Assembly (NCBI RefSeq): GCF_026625705.1 | Contig: NZ_CP113059.1 | Span: forward strand, 4,376,389 to 4,440,388 | Source of the DNA: Pedobacter sp. SL55 | Lineage (GTDB): Bacteria > Bacteroidota > Bacteroidia > Sphingobacteriales > Sphingobacteriaceae | Direction: 5' to 3' | Length of the DNA stretch: 64,000 nucleotides | Part shown: positions 18,651 through 28,749 of the stretch, one piece after another | How positions within the stretch are numbered: the stretch's first letter is position 1 | Layout of the letters: the number at the start of each line of letters is the position of its first letter | The notes under the pieces: model-generated | Database searches by the model: none | Seen by the model: the letters and a program-made list of their open reading frames with translations, nothing else | What the model was told of the DNA's origin: nothing | Translations under genes and position numbers: made by a program

Positions 18651-19163
18651 ATGAAAATAAAAAGAGTTAAAATAGCGCTCAACAAAAATGCAGCATACCT
18701 CATAGTGATGTTGTTGCTTTCTTGTTCGTCTATTTTTGCCCAAAAAGCAGATACTTCTAAATTTTCTGTAAGGCCAAAAGCCAAAGCATTTAGTAGAATT
18801 CCGATAATTAAAGGAAGTGTACAGCCTTACAAGCCTTCTTACAACATCTACTCATCTACAGCTGCGCACATTAAGCCTGACGTAAAAGAAAAAGGTGGCA
18901 AAACATTAACGGTTCTCAAAATCTATCCAAACCCAGTAGTAGAGCAACTAAACATTAACCTTCGTTTAGAAAAAGAAACCAGTCTTTCCATTAAAATAAC
19001 AGATTTGCTGGGCAATGAAGTGGTAACACTTGCCAACGAACGCATACAGCACGGAGAACATACCAAAACCTATAACGTACCGGCAAAACTTAATGCTGGC
19101 ATTTATTTTCTACGCATTGTGGCTGGTGGCGAACCTGTAATCAGAAAAATATCTGTACTTTAA
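18651..19163 (+). CDS. Secreted protein with type IX type A sorting domain
   Basis: A 170-residue exported protein. The N-terminus is a long signal peptide (charged MKIKRVKIALNK, then hydrophobic AAYLIVMLLLSCSSIFA). The C-terminal half is a typical type A sorting domain: IYPNPV (near 92), then LSIKITDLLGNEV, and GIYFLRIVAGGEPVIRKISVL in parts to the end. Only about 55 residues remain between, so the cargo is tiny and carries no recognisable enzyme domain. It would be exported by Sec and then by T9SS, in agreement with porT in the window. Confidence 0.85.
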   Translation: MKIKRVKIALNKNAAYLIVMLLLSCSSIFAQKADTSKFSVRPKAKAFSRIPIIKGSVQPYKPSYNIYSSTAAHIKPDVKEKGGKTLTVLKIYPNPVVEQLNINLRLEKETSLSIKITDLLGNEVVTLANERIQHGEHTKTYNVPAKLNAGIYFLRIVAGGEPVIRKISVL

Positions 19164-19165
19164 AA

Positions 19166-19215
19166 TTGGTTAATCGTAAAACTGTTGAACTGTTTAATCG
19201 TAGATAGCAGTTAAG
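19166..19215. repeat. word-repeat spacer (GGTTAATCG family)
   Basis: Short run of TTGGTTAATCG, CTGTTGAACTG, TTTAATCG and CAGTTAAG words, using the vocabulary of the spacers at 14697-14786 and 21590-21656. Confidence 0.4.
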
Positions 19216-19226
19216 CAAATAAACCT

Positions 19227-19234
19227 TATTTTTG
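19227..19234 (+). promoter_or_regulatory. -7 element four bases before ATG of the FAH gene
   Basis: TATTTTTG followed by CAGC and then ATG: the same TAnnTTTG-N4-ATG layout as engB, the 32.6-kb aminotransferase and smpB. Confidence 0.5.
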
Positions 19235-19238
19235 CAGC

Positions 19239-19850
19239 ATGAAAATCATTGCAATTGGCAGAAATTACGCTGCACACGCCGCAGAACTAAACAACGCTAT
19301 ACCTACTAAACCTATTATTTTTTTAAAGCCCGATACGGCTGTTCTAAAAGATAACAAACCATTTTACTTGCCAGATTTTTCTAACGATGTACATTACGAG
19401 CTAGAAGTTGTGCTTAAAATTTGCAAAGAAGGCAAACATATTGCCGAGAAATTTGCTTCTAATTATTACGAAGAAATTGGATTAGGAATTGATTTTACGG
19501 CCAGAGACATCCAAGCAGAACATAAAGAGAAAGGCTTACCTTGGGAATTAGCAAAAGCTTTCGACAACTCTGCTGTGATTAGCCATTTTTTACCGAAAAG
19601 CGACTACAAAGACATGTACGATTTACATTTTGAGTTAAAGAAAAACGGCGAAAGCAAACAAAATGGCCATACTGCCAATCTGTTATTCTCGTTTGAAAAA
19701 ATTATTTCTTTTGTATCACAGTACATTACCTTAAAAAAAGGAGATTTGATTTTTACAGGCACACCAGAAGGTGTTGGCAAAGTAAATGCTGGCGATAGAT
19801 TAGAGGCTTGGTTAGAAGATAAACAACTACTTAATTTTGAAATAAAATAA
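19239..19850 (+). CDS. Fumarylacetoacetate hydrolase family protein
   Basis: A 203-residue single-domain FAH-fold protein. The metal-binding acidic residues appear in HYELEVV (Glu54 and Glu56) and GIDFTARD (Asp85), with the late FTGTPEGVG motif. Such short members act as acylpyruvate hydrolases or oxaloacetate decarboxylases/tautomerases; the exact substrate cannot be read from the sequence. The peptidase gene begins four bases after its stop, so the two share a transcript. A -7 element lies four bases before the ATG. Confidence 0.87.
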   Translation: MKIIAIGRNYAAHAAELNNAIPTKPIIFLKPDTAVLKDNKPFYLPDFSNDVHYELEVVLKICKEGKHIAEKFASNYYEEIGLGIDFTARDIQAEHKEKGLPWELAKAFDNSAVISHFLPKSDYKDMYDLHFELKKNGESKQNGHTANLLFSFEKIISFVSQYITLKKGDLIFTGTPEGVGKVNAGDRLEAWLEDKQLLNFEIK

Positions 19851-19854
19851 AATA

Positions 19855-21582
19855 ATGCGCAATTACATTACCTACGTTTCACTCATTTTATCTGTTTTTA
19901 GCTCAAACCAACTCATAGCGCAGCAAACTTATAGCAACCATATTTACCCCCTTACAAACTTCAGTTCGCCGTTGGATATTGAACCGCCTGCTTTGGCAGG
20001 GTCTTTTGGAGAACTAAGATCAAACCATTTTCATTCTGGTATAGATTTTAGAACCAACCAACGCATTGGTTATCCCGTTTATGCACCTGCTGATGGCTTT
20101 ATTTCTAGATTAAGAGTACAGAACAGTGGTTTCGGTTTAGCATTGTACATCAACCACCCAAATGGTTATACTACAGTTTATGGTCACTTATCGAGGTTTA
20201 ACCCAAAAATTGCACAAATAGTAAAAAACATCCAATACAAAAAAACTTCTTATGAAATTGACGAGTTTCCTTCTCCAGATCTTATCCCCGTAAGAAAAGG
20301 CGAAGTAATTGCCTACACAGGCAACACTGGGAGTTCTGGCGGCCCACATTTACACTTCGAAATTCGCGATAGCAAAACCGAGGCTACCATTAACCCACAA
20401 TTATTAGGTATTAGCATTCCAGACAATATTCCTCCTGTTATACATGCCATGTATGTTTACAGGCTTAACGGCAAACCATTTAATGAATTTACGCCGAAAC
20501 AGTATTTCCAAGTAGCAGGAAGTAAAGGAAACTACAAATTAAACCAAGTGAGCACCATTAACCTCAACGGAGAAGTAGGCTTTGGAATAGTTGTAAACGA
20601 TAGGCACAACGGCGCTTCGGGAAATAATGGCGCTTATGCAATTGAGTTAGCTGTAGACGGCAATATTGTTTATACATCAGCTTTAGAGCGGTTTACTTTC
20701 GATAACAGCAAGGCCATTAACTCGCACATCGATTATCCAACGTATCTACGCACCAAGCAAAGTATCCAGAAAAGCTTTGTTGATCCCGGAAATCCTCTAA
20801 ACATCTACTTCAATTTAGTTAACAGCGGACGCGTTACTTTTAACGATGGAAAAACCCACTCAGTTAAATATACCATTAGTGATGCGAGAGGCAATAAAAG
20901 CACCTTGGCTTTTAACGTTTTGGCCGATGCAAAGGCTAACATCAACACACCAGAACTACCTTTAGGAACAAGCTTTGCCTACAACAAACAAAATGAGTTT
21001 AGCCAAGACGACGTGAAGGTAATTTTACCTAAAGGCACGCTCTATAACGATTTAAACTTTATCTATAAGAAAACAGCTAAGCCGCAACAAAACGCATTTT
21101 CAGAAATTCATCACATACACAACAATTTTACGCCGCTACATACTGGCTTTGAACTTTGGATTAAAGCAGACAGCACCATTACCAAACACCAGAGCAAAGC
21201 TTTAATCGTGAACAGCAATCGTTCTTCGCAAGGCGGATATTTTGAAAACGGCTGGGTAAAGACCAAACCTCGTACTTTCGGCAGTTTCTTTATTGCTATA
21301 GATACCATAGCACCCAATATCGTTCCTTTAAATATAGCCAACGGCAAAAACATGGCAGGTATTAGCAAAATGAGTTTTAGAATTAGCGATGGACTATCTG
21401 GAATTAAGAGTTTTAATGGCTATATTGACGGCAAATGGGTACTGATGGAATTTGATGCCAAAACAGCAAACCTGTGGCATACTTTTGACGAAAGAACGAG
21501 CACTGGCAAGCATACGTTTGAGTTACTTGTTATAGACATGAAAGAAAATACCAAAAGATACGCAATAGAGTTTTACAGATAA
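19855..21582 (+). CDS. M23 family metallopeptidase (LytM-type)
   Basis: Zinc endopeptidase acting on peptidoglycan cross-links or used as a scaffold in the envelope. After a signal peptide (about 1-23, ending LIAQ) the M23 domain occupies residues 55-175 with the zinc ligands His60 and Asp64 (HSGID), then His111 and the HLH motif at 165-167 (GGPHLHFEI), so it looks catalytically competent. The remaining 400 residues form beta-rich modules without a recognised domain; the end (MKENTKRYAIEFYR) lacks a sorting domain. It is coupled to the FAH gene four bases upstream, an unexplained partner. Confidence 0.88.
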   Translation: MRNYITYVSLILSVFSSNQLIAQQTYSNHIYPLTNFSSPLDIEPPALAGSFGELRSNHFHSGIDFRTNQRIGYPVYAPADGFISRLRVQNSGFGLALYINHPNGYTTVYGHLSRFNPKIAQIVKNIQYKKTSYEIDEFPSPDLIPVRKGEVIAYTGNTGSSGGPHLHFEIRDSKTEATINPQLLGISIPDNIPPVIHAMYVYRLNGKPFNEFTPKQYFQVAGSKGNYKLNQVSTINLNGEVGFGIVVNDRHNGASGNNGAYAIELAVDGNIVYTSALERFTFDNSKAINSHIDYPTYLRTKQSIQKSFVDPGNPLNIYFNLVNSGRVTFNDGKTHSVKYTISDARGNKSTLAFNVLADAKANINTPELPLGTSFAYNKQNEFSQDDVKVILPKGTLYNDLNFIYKKTAKPQQNAFSEIHHIHNNFTPLHTGFELWIKADSTITKHQSKALIVNSNRSSQGGYFENGWVKTKPRTFGSFFIAIDTIAPNIVPLNIANGKNMAGISKMSFRISDGLSGIKSFNGYIDGKWVLMEFDAKTANLWHTFDERTSTGKHTFELLVIDMKENTKRYAIEFYR

Positions 21583-21589
21583 TTAATGT

Positions 21590-21656
21590 TTAATCGCTTA
21601 ATCGAACAATCGGTTAATCGATACAGTTAACCAATTAACCTTTTTAAACAGTTAAA
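21590..21656. repeat. word-repeat spacer (GGTTAATCG family)
   Basis: TTTAATCGCTTAATCG, CAATCGGTTAATCG, then ACAGTTAACCAATTAACC and AACAGTTAAA. Direct and inverted words fill the whole gap before bcp. Confidence 0.5.
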
Positions 21657-21659
21657 TCA

Positions 21660-22121
21660 ATGAGTACATTACAAGAAGGTGGTAAAGCCCCCGAATTTTC
21701 AGCAAAAGACCAAAATGGGAATACCGTTACATTAAACCAGTTTAAAGGCAAAAAAGTGGTGTTGTATTTTTACCCAAAGGATGATACACCTGGCTGCACG
21801 GCCGAAGCTTGCGATTTTAGAGATAACTATCAGGGTTTGCAAGCCAAAGGCATCGAGGTTTTAGGAGTAAGCGTTGATGACGAGAAATCGCACCAGAAGT
21901 TTATTAACAAGCATAGCTTGCCTTTTACTTTGTTGGCTGATACAGACAAGCAAATTGTTGAAGCTTATGGTGTTTGGGCCGAAAAAAATATGTACGGCAA
22001 AAAGTATATGGGCACCAACCGAGCTACTTTTGTGATAGACGAAGAAGGAAATATTGCCCACATCATTAAGAAAGTAGATACTAAAAACGCTACAGCGCAG
22101 GTATTAGAGTTGCTGGGCTAA
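21660..22121 (+). CDS. bcp: Thioredoxin-dependent thiol peroxidase (Bcp/PrxQ)
   Basis: Peroxiredoxin reducing H2O2 and organic peroxides with electrons from thioredoxin. The active site FYPKDDTPGCTAEACDF shows peroxidatic Cys46 and resolving Cys51 five residues on, the atypical two-Cys PrxQ pattern. The 153-residue length and the later RATFVIDEEG motif agree. It is preceded by a word-repeat spacer and followed by a palindrome and a terminator. Confidence 0.93.
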   Translation: MSTLQEGGKAPEFSAKDQNGNTVTLNQFKGKKVVLYFYPKDDTPGCTAEACDFRDNYQGLQAKGIEVLGVSVDDEKSHQKFINKHSLPFTLLADTDKQIVEAYGVWAEKNMYGKKYMGTNRATFVIDEEGNIAHIIKKVDTKNATAQVLELLG

Positions 22122-22137
22122 TTAATTTACAGGAACA

Positions 22138-22176
22138 TATCAACTTACGAAGTTTTAAAAACTTCGTAAGTTGATA
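22138..22176. repeat. ACTTACGAAGTTT palindrome, copy 1
   Basis: Perfect 18-bp arms (core ACTTACGAAGTTT and its complement) around a 3-base centre. The 13-base core recurs in the palindrome at 55347-55379. Both copies sit between convergent genes, so each may act as a two-way terminator. Confidence 0.7.
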
Positions 22177-22189
22177 ATAAACCGTCAAA

Positions 22190-22222
22190 AAAATCCTTCA
22201 CGAGTTTATCGAGAAGGATTTT
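22190..22222. terminator. terminator hairpin between bcp and the ompA gene
   Basis: AAAATCCTTC and GAAGGATTTT form a 10-bp stem with A and T runs at both ends, so it could end transcription from either side. Confidence 0.6.
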
Positions 22223-22248
22223 ATAATTTTCATGAAGCTTATTAGTTA

Positions 22249-24194
22249 TTAATTCATCGCCATTACTGGGTTAACTTTTACAATCTTGAACTCTGTTCGT
22301 CTGTTTAACTGATGCTGCCCTGCAGTACATTTTACACCATCGCTGCATTCGTTTAACAACTCTGTTTCGCCTTTTCCAATTGCTCGTAAGCGTTCGGCCG
22401 CCACACCTTTCTTAGTTAAGTAGTTTAAAGCACTTTCTGCTCTTTTTCCGAAAGCTGCTGGTTATAAGCTGCCGTTCCTCTGGCATCGGTATGAGCTACC
22501 AATTCCATATTAACGTTTGGCATATTGCTCATAAATTCGCTCACTTTCTTTAAATCGGCAAAAGCATCCTTTCTAATATTCCACTTATTGAAATCGTAGA
22601 AAATATTATTCAACTTAACCGTAAATACATCCTTAGCACGTTCTAGTTCGAACCTAATATCATAAATAGTAGATTGATTTGCTCCTTTGGTAGAGATTTC
22701 TCCAGATTGGCTAGTGAAATACTGTAGCGGATTTCCTTTAACAAGGTAATCTGTTTCTTTTTCTAAACTAAAACTAAATTTGCCTTCACTATCAGAAAGC
22801 ACTTTAGTTTCTGCGCTTGTATTTTTATTAATGAGCAGTACCTCTAAACCACTTATAGGTTGTTTGGTATCTTTCTCTACCACTAAGCCATTTACGGCAA
22901 AAACCTGCTGGGGTTTTGGTTCGGCTTTAATTCCTGTGGTAAACCTATAAATATCATCTAAACCTACGCCACCATTTCTATTGCTGGAAAGATAGCCCGT
23001 TTTATGGTTCGCATTAAACATAATACCAAAATCATCTTTCGGAGAATTTAGTGGAGCACGTAGATTTTCTACCTCGGCAAACTTATTTTTTTCGCCCACG
23101 GCAGAGAAAATATCTAAGCCACCCATGCCAATGTGCCCTTTAGAAGCAAAATAAAACTTACCATCTGCTCTTACCGTAGGGAAAACATCATCTTGCGGCG
23201 TATTGATTTGATCGCCACAATTTTGCGGCTGTGTCCAACTACCGTTGGGCAATTTTTCACTGAAATACAAATCCATACCACCTAAGCCACCAGGCATATC
23301 AGAAGCAAAATATAAAATCTTGCCATTTGGAGACAAAGCCGGATGCTGAACAGAGAAAAGGCCTTCGGAGTTAAATGCGAGTTTATCTTTGGCAATCCAT
23401 TCTCCATCTTTTTTAACGGCCATCAACAAATATTGCTTGCCAACTTCTCCTAATTTAGATTTTTTAGCTGGCAAAACTGCTCTGGTAAAAATTAGCGTAT
23501 CTAAACTTGGGTAAACAGCCAAAGGCCCACTATGAAACCCAGTATTAATAGACCCCTTTAAAATACTTACCTGTTTAGCGGCATTAGCACTATAGATTTT
23601 TAGATAAGGATTTCCTGTCCATCCGTAAGTATCTTCGCCTTTTTTATCTTTTTGCCACCTGTCAGAAATTAGCAAAACATCGCTACCAAATTGAACTGGG
23701 CTAAAATCTGAGTTTTCGGAGTTAAAGCCTGTTTCGTTTTGTACCAAGGCGCCGATATCAGGGTTTTCGGTCCAAGTTTTAGCTACTTCGCAAATGTTGG
23801 CTTGCTTAGTGGCTTCGCTAGCTAACGCCGGATTTTTTTCGCCCCAAATCTTGTAGTTTGCCACAGCTTCCTCAAACTTTCCATTTTGTTTCAACGCATC
23901 AGCTAAAAATTTATAATTATCTGATGATGCTTCTGGATAGCCCAAGGTTTTCTTATACCAAATTTCAGCAGCCTCGGTGTTGTTAATAAATCTATAGCAA
24001 TTAGCAATTTTCTGAGCTACGTCCAAACTCGGACTTTCCCTCATTATCTTTTCGTAAATCTCTAGTGCGTACTTGTAATCGAGCTGCCTGTAAAGCTTAT
24101 CGGCTTCTTTGATGTCATCAGAAAAAAGTACCGAAGGGACAAAATAAATAACAAGAAAAACTGCTAAAACTCTAAAAAACTTTCTAAATATCAT
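22249..24194 (-). CDS. OmpA-family protein with TPR and beta-propeller (PorE-like), frameshifted
   Basis: 648 residues once one A is restored in the A run near 22447-22452. Order of parts: signal peptide, TPR-like helices (about 30-140), WD40-like/PD40 propeller repeats (FSPVQFG, HPALSPNGKILYFASD, FPTVRADGKFYFASKG; about 150-410), a carboxypeptidase-regulatory-like fold (FAVNGLVVEKDTKQPISGLEV), then an OmpA peptidoglycan-binding domain (LVAHTDARGTAAYNQQLSEKRAE...). The broken frame ends at KVL; the next frame completes the domain to NRRTEFKIVKVNPVMAMN. This domain order is that of PorE, which tethers the T9SS to peptidoglycan. It is last in the surface operon, 11 bases after porP. Confidence 0.85.
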
Positions 24195-24205
24195 ATAACT
24201 CGGCG

Positions 24206-25183
24206 TTAAAAGTAGCGCGGAGTAGTTAAAGCATTGTTTCTATAGTTTTTATTACCAAGCGTAAAGCCCAATGAAATTTCATGGCTTCCAGACGAGTAAG
24301 AATTTAGATCAGACAAACTGTAGTCGTAAGCATATCCAATCCTAAACTGTTTTGCAACAAAAACCTCAACTAAACCGACAAGCGAATTTTGTTGAAAAGT
24401 TGCATTTAAACTGTTAGTTTTTTTCCACATATCCACACCCATCCTGTAAGAGCCTCCCAACCAAAGCACATCTTTAAATAAAAAAGATGCGTTTATATCG
24501 AAATTACCCATACTTTGAGGGTCATCACGTAGCATTAGGGAGGGTTTCATTTTGATATCTTCATTAACATTTAAAATAGCACCAAATGTTAAGAACATGT
24601 GAACAGGCGGCAAGATCACAAATGCGGCACGTTCATTATTCTTATTTAGTGCCGTTGTTAAAAGGTTATTTGCAGATAAGCCGGCGTAGAAAACATCATC
24701 ACTATAATGAATACCCAACTTGGCATCTGGCGAGAGGTAATTTTGAGTACCGATAAAATTGATATCCGTTTGATCTCCTATAATTGCCTTATCGCTATTT
24801 AACGAGAACTGCACCGCCCCCACACCAACTCCAAAGCTTAACCTACCCTGTTGGCCAACTGGCAAGCGATAAGCATAATTTGCCATGATTGCCGTTTGCC
24901 CCTGTATACCAATCCTATCGTTTAATACGGTTAAGCCCAAACCAACATTCTTATTATGGAAAAATGCACCATCAGCTATTAAAGATTGTGTGGTTGGGGC
25001 GCCTTTTATGCCCACCCACTGGTTACGACTAAGCAGGTTTACATTGATATCTTCTTTGTATCCGGCATAGGCTGGGTTAACCAATAAGTTGTTAAACATG
25101 TACTGGCTATAGGTGATCTCATTTTGCGACTTGGCTAAAAGAGGAGAAACAACAATTAAAAGCTGAAGTAAAAATCTTTTCAT
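24206..25183 (-). CDS. PorP/SprF family type IX secretion membrane protein
   Basis: Outer-membrane barrel of 325 residues with a signal peptide (MKRFLLQLLIVVSPLLAKSQ). The family signature YSQYMFNNLLVNPAYAG stands right after cleavage, followed by NQWVGIKGAPTTQ and repeated barrel strands. PorP/SprF proteins work with the T9SS, and each copy is usually encoded next to the large type B substrate it serves. Here it follows the type B sorting protein by four bases, so that protein is the likely client. Confidence 0.92.
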   Translation of the reverse strand: MKRFLLQLLIVVSPLLAKSQNEITYSQYMFNNLLVNPAYAGYKEDINVNLLSRNQWVGIKGAPTTQSLIADGAFFHNKNVGLGLTVLNDRIGIQGQTAIMANYAYRLPVGQQGRLSFGVGVGAVQFSLNSDKAIIGDQTDINFIGTQNYLSPDAKLGIHYSDDVFYAGLSANNLLTTALNKNNERAAFVILPPVHMFLTFGAILNVNEDIKMKPSLMLRDDPQSMGNFDINASFLFKDVLWLGGSYRMGVDMWKKTNSLNATFQQNSLVGLVEVFVAKQFRIGYAYDYSLSDLNSYSSGSHEISLGFTLGNKNYRNNALTTPRYF

Positions 25184-25187
25184 CTCG

Positions 25188-26378
25188 CTATTTTTTAACC
25201 ATCGTTATCGACCCTTTGAAATGCTGATCTTGCCCATCTATTTTAACTCTTAAAATGTAGATATAAGTACCAGAGGCTACATTTTGTCCATCCCAATATT
25301 TTGTTGAGTTGTAACCGCTCATGCGGTAGACTAAATTGCCCGACCGATCAAATATTTTCAAGTCATTATCTGGAAAAGTATCGATATTTTTAATTTCCCA
25401 AGTGTCGTTTTTGCCATCGCCATCTGGCGAAAAAGCATTGTAAAACTCAAATGGACCAGCATTGGTTGTTTCAGCCAAAGCAAAGCCTATATCGCTACCC
25501 AAAGGTAAATCGGCATTTTTATGAAGTATGGTTTGTGCTAAATACGGTGCTAGAGCAGACTTGTCAGGACTGGTTGAAGAAAGCGCCCTATCCCATTGTG
25601 CACTCTTAACCCAAGTAACCAAATTCTGGTATTTTTCTGAAAGCGGAATTAGAAAAGCTGCATCTACTGCATTGGCACCACTTAAACGCTTAATTTTGTG
25701 ATAATATATATCATTAATTTCGGCAACCGATTTTGCTTTACTTGCCCTATTAAAGCCACCAGTATTTGGATCTTTATCAATAAACGAAACAGCGAAAGCA
25801 GCTAGGCCTGTATTTTGTGGTTTTAACTTAACAAACCTTTTTAAGCTTTTGGTACCTAAAGGATAAAGGTACTCATCATTAGTGTTCATATAACGCACAA
25901 AGGAACCATCAAGATTTTCGGTATTGATGTACCCTGCACTTCGAACCAAAGCGTTTGGATCTGGGTTTAGCAAGGTCAAAGCTTCTTCTGTGCTCGCCAT
26001 GATTTCTGCATCTTCGATATCAAGCGATAGCTTGGCATTAAAAGTGCCTTTTAAATAATAGCTTCCGTTGCCTTTAAAAATGAGATTTGGAAAAGTTGCC
26101 GTACCAGTTAAATATCCTGAACTGCTATTGAAAACTACCGTACCTGTAGAGGCGTCTTCGAAAACTCGATTATTAGAATTCCAGTCGCCTAAAACTGTCA
26201 TTTTACCATGATTTAACACCTGGCCATCTTTATGCAAGTAGTTACCAGATACATACAATATGGCGTTATGATCAAGAAATAGCTTTGCTCCGGTATTAGA
26301 GATTTGAGCAAAAACTTTAATGTTCCCAAAAAAAACTAAGGCAACAACAAAAACAAAATATGTTGGCTTTTTAACCAT
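25188..26378 (-). CDS. Surface protein with gliding-motility-associated (type B) C-terminal sorting domain
   Basis: A 396-residue exported protein. After the signal peptide (ending IKVFAQ) comes a beta-rich region of short strands (GKMTVLGDWNSNNRVFEDAS, NLIFKGNGSYYLKGTFNAKL in separate strands) resembling beta-helix or fasciclin-free filaments. The C-terminal 85 residues are the CHU_C-type sorting domain: FSPDGDGKNDTWEI, NDLKIFDRSGNLVY, then YWDGQNVASGTYIYIL. Its start overlaps the stop of the collagen-like gene by one base (TAATG), indicating translational coupling. The probable role is surface display beside the collagen-like protein. Confidence 0.88.
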   Translation of the reverse strand: MVKKPTYFVFVVALVFFGNIKVFAQISNTGAKLFLDHNAILYVSGNYLHKDGQVLNHGKMTVLGDWNSNNRVFEDASTGTVVFNSSSGYLTGTATFPNLIFKGNGSYYLKGTFNAKLSLDIEDAEIMASTEEALTLLNPDPNALVRSAGYINTENLDGSFVRYMNTNDEYLYPLGTKSLKRFVKLKPQNTGLAAFAVSFIDKDPNTGGFNRASKAKSVAEINDIYYHKIKRLSGANAVDAAFLIPLSEKYQNLVTWVKSAQWDRALSSTSPDKSALAPYLAQTILHKNADLPLGSDIGFALAETTNAGPFEFYNAFSPDGDGKNDTWEIKNIDTFPDNDLKIFDRSGNLVYRMSGYNSTKYWDGQNVASGTYIYILRVKIDGQDQHFKGSITMVKK

Positions 26379-28567
26379 TATTGTATTGCGCTAATATGAA
26401 AAGTAGCCGAAGGAAGATTAATAGCAAGGTCACTTACGTTGATAAATTTAACCTCAATTGTATTGGCCGAAACTACCCTGGCGTAAGCAATGAGTAGGCC
26501 ATCTGGCAGTTCTATACTTGACGAAATAGCCACACTGGCATTTGTACCTACTCCAGTAAGCGTAAAATTTTGCTTATAAGATGCTTTTGCGGCAATAGCA
26601 GGTAAATCTGCAATTATTGATGCTTTTGAAATCGAAGTTATATAAGAGCCGTTAAGACCAATTCTTACCCTCCCATCTGTACCCACTCTAATTCCTTCGT
26701 TCCTATTTGAAGCAATGATAAGCTCTTTAGCATCTGTAGTACCAACAAAATCATTATTTACTCCAGGATTAGTGGTACCTCCAGTAAAACCAGCGCCGTT
26801 ACCCGTACGCATCCAAGCAGCTGCCGTTCCTGATGGGCCCGCAGGCCCCACAGGCCCCTGCTCGCCCGGATCTCCTTGTAAGCCTTGAGGCCCTAAATCT
26901 CCTTTGTCGCCCTTATCGCCTTTGGCACCTTGTGGACCAGTAGCTCCAGCTGCGCCCTGAGGACCAGCCGCACCTACATCTCCTTTGTCGCCCTTATCGC
27001 CTTTGGCACCTTGTGGACCAGTAGCCCCAACTGCGCCCTGAGGACCAGCCGCACCTACATCTCCTTTGTCTCCTTTATCGCCTTTTGCTCCCTGAGGACC
27101 GGTAGCACCAACCGCTCCCTGAGGACCAGCCGCACCTACATCTCCTTTGTCGCCTTTATCGCCTTTGGCACCTTGTGGACCAGTAGCTCCAGCTGCCCCC
27201 TGAGGACCAGCTGCACCTACATCGCCTTTGTCGCCCTTATCGCCTTTGGCACCTTGTGGACCAGTAGCTCCAACTGCGCCCTGAGGACCAGCTGCACCTA
27301 CATCGCCTTTGTCGCCCTTATCGCCTTTGGCACCTTGTGGGCCGGTAGCTCCAGCTGCGCCCTGAGGACCAGCTGTACCTACATCCCCTTTGTCGCCCTT
27401 ATCGCCTTTGGCACCTTGTGGACCGGTAGCGCCAACCGCTCCCTGAGGACCAACTGCACCTACATCTCCTTTGTCGCCTTTGGCACCTTGTGGGCCGGTA
27501 GCTCCAGCTGCGCCCTGAGGGCCAGCCGCACCTACATCTCCTTTATCGCCTTTGGCACCTTGTGGACCAGTAGCTCCAACTGCACCCTGAGGACCAGTTG
27601 CACCAGTAGCGCCCACAGGCCCTGCAGGCCCTTGTACACCCTGAGGTCCAACAATCCCTGTGGTTAAATTAGCTACCAAACTCCAAGTACCACTAGCACT
27701 CCTCCTAAAAACATCTCCGGTACTGTTATTTAAGTAAAGATCTCCTTCTTTAACGCCACTAGGCTCGTTAACACTACTCGGCGGATTAAGCGTACCATTA
27801 TACCACTGTGCACCAGCCGGGCCAACAGGACCAACCACACCAGTTGTTAAGTTGGCTGTTTCTTGCCACACACCATTATTTCTGATAAAAACTTTGCCGT
27901 TATTGTTGTTTAGGTAGTAATCTCCATCTTTTGCTCCTGCGGGTTCTGAAGCAGCAACCGGAGGATTAAGATTTCCATTAGACCAAACAGCACCATTTAA
28001 CCCCGTTAAACCAGTATCTCCTTTAGGTCCTTGCGCACCAGTTGCACCATCTGTTCCTCTATCGCCCTTGTCTCCTTTTGCACCTTGCGGACCTTGAAGT
28101 CCAATAGCGCCGACATCTCCTTTATCTCCCTTGTCTCCTTTTGCGCCTTGCGGACCTTGAAGTCCAGTGGCTCCAACATCTCCTTTATCGCCCTTGTCGC
28201 CTTTGGCACCTTGTGGGCCAGCAGCCCCAACATCTCCTTTATCGCCCTTGTCACCTTTAATACCTGTAGTTGTAGATAACTCATCCCATTTATTCAAATT
28301 CCAAACGTTAAACTTATTGGAAGAAGTATTGTAGATTAGCAAGCCATTAATGGCCGAATTAGCGAAACCGTCAAGTTGTAAAGCATCGCGTTGCGAAAGG
28401 CTTAATCTAGGGATCAAAAGGCCTTTTTCGGTAGAATAAACATCTAAAATTGATTTTGGATTTGGGTTTTCGGTTCCAATACCTATTGCACCATTTTGGG
28501 CGTAAATAGCCGTGCAAAAAGAGGCTAACAAAAATGTTAAAAACGTAAAGAATTTCATAAGCGGCAA
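26378..28567 (-). CDS. Collagen-like surface protein with Gly-X-Y repeats
   Basis: 729 residues: signal peptide (about 1-23), an N-terminal head with [21 protein letters not shown], a first Gly-X-Y stretch (about 100-190), two similar beta modules of about 50 residues ([25 protein letters not shown] and [25 protein letters not shown], in part), then a long collagen block of 24- or 27-residue units built on [11 protein letters not shown] and GAAGPQGA, and a globular tail of about 150 residues. The tail has no obvious sorting domain. Collagen-like bacterial proteins trimerise and act as adhesins or filaments. First gene of the surface operon, divergent from transketolase. Confidence 0.88.
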   Translation of the reverse strand: MPLMKFFTFLTFLLASFCTAIYAQNGAIGIGTENPNPKSILDVYSTEKGLLIPRLSLSQRDALQLDGFANSAINGLLIYNTSSNKFNVWNLNKWDELSTTTGIKGDKGDKGDVGAAGPQGAKGDKGDKGDVGATGLQGPQGAKGDKGDKGDVGAIGLQGPQGAKGDKGDRGTDGATGAQGPKGDTGLTGLNGAVWSNGNLNPPVAASEPAGAKDGDYYLNNNNGKVFIRNNGVWQETANLTTGVVGPVGPAGAQWYNGTLNPPSSVNEPSGVKEGDLYLNNSTGDVFRRSASGTWSLVANLTTGIVGPQGVQGPAGPVGATGATGPQGAVGATGPQGAKGDKGDVGAAGPQGAAGATGPQGAKGDKGDVGAVGPQGAVGATGPQGAKGDKGDKGDVGTAGPQGAAGATGPQGAKGDKGDKGDVGAAGPQGAVGATGPQGAKGDKGDKGDVGAAGPQGAAGATGPQGAKGDKGDKGDVGAAGPQGAVGATGPQGAKGDKGDKGDVGAAGPQGAVGATGPQGAKGDKGDKGDVGAAGPQGAAGATGPQGAKGDKGDKGDLGPQGLQGDPGEQGPVGPAGPSGTAAAWMRTGNGAGFTGGTTNPGVNNDFVGTTDAKELIIASNRNEGIRVGTDGRVRIGLNGSYITSISKASIIADLPAIAAKASYKQNFTLTGVGTNASVAISSSIELPDGLLIAYARVVSANTIEVKFINVSDLAINLPSATFHISAIQ
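26900..27600. repeat. tandem 81-bp and 72-bp repeats in the collagen-like gene
   Basis: About eight in-frame units: six of 81 bases (27 residues) and two of 72 bases at the N-terminal side, the difference being one KGD triplet. For example, the phrase TTTGGCACCTTGTGG recurs at 26921 and 27002, 81 bases apart. Units differ mostly by silent changes and by AAGPQGA versus AVGPQGA, so the array grew by duplication and may vary in length. Confidence 0.85.
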
Positions 28568-28749
28568 GCGTTTGATTGGTAATTTTTGGGTAATTACATA
28601 CTCAAAATAAGAGTATTATTTTCAAGAAAGCAAACTTATTAACATTTTTTTTATCGAAAATCAAAAAAATGTGGAAAACTACATTTTCAATTTATTTCCC
28701 ATAATGATAAAAAGTGATATACAAATGGCTTACAAATGGATATTTAGCT

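Noticed and set aside
26900..27600. Regular repeats that might suggest a CRISPR array
   Set aside because: Units are in-frame codons for collagen triplets, with no unique spacers and no cas genes.
26930..27667. 245-codon open frame on the plus strand opposite the collagen-like gene
   Set aside because: It is the antisense of Gly-X-Y codons; the regular 81-base repeat avoids stops in this frame. Its product is a repetitive Ser/Thr/Leu string with no family.
28006..28284. 92-codon minus-strand frame inside the collagen-like gene
   Set aside because: Shifted reading of the same Gly-X-Y repeat; the Lys/Glu-rich product has no support beyond the repeat.
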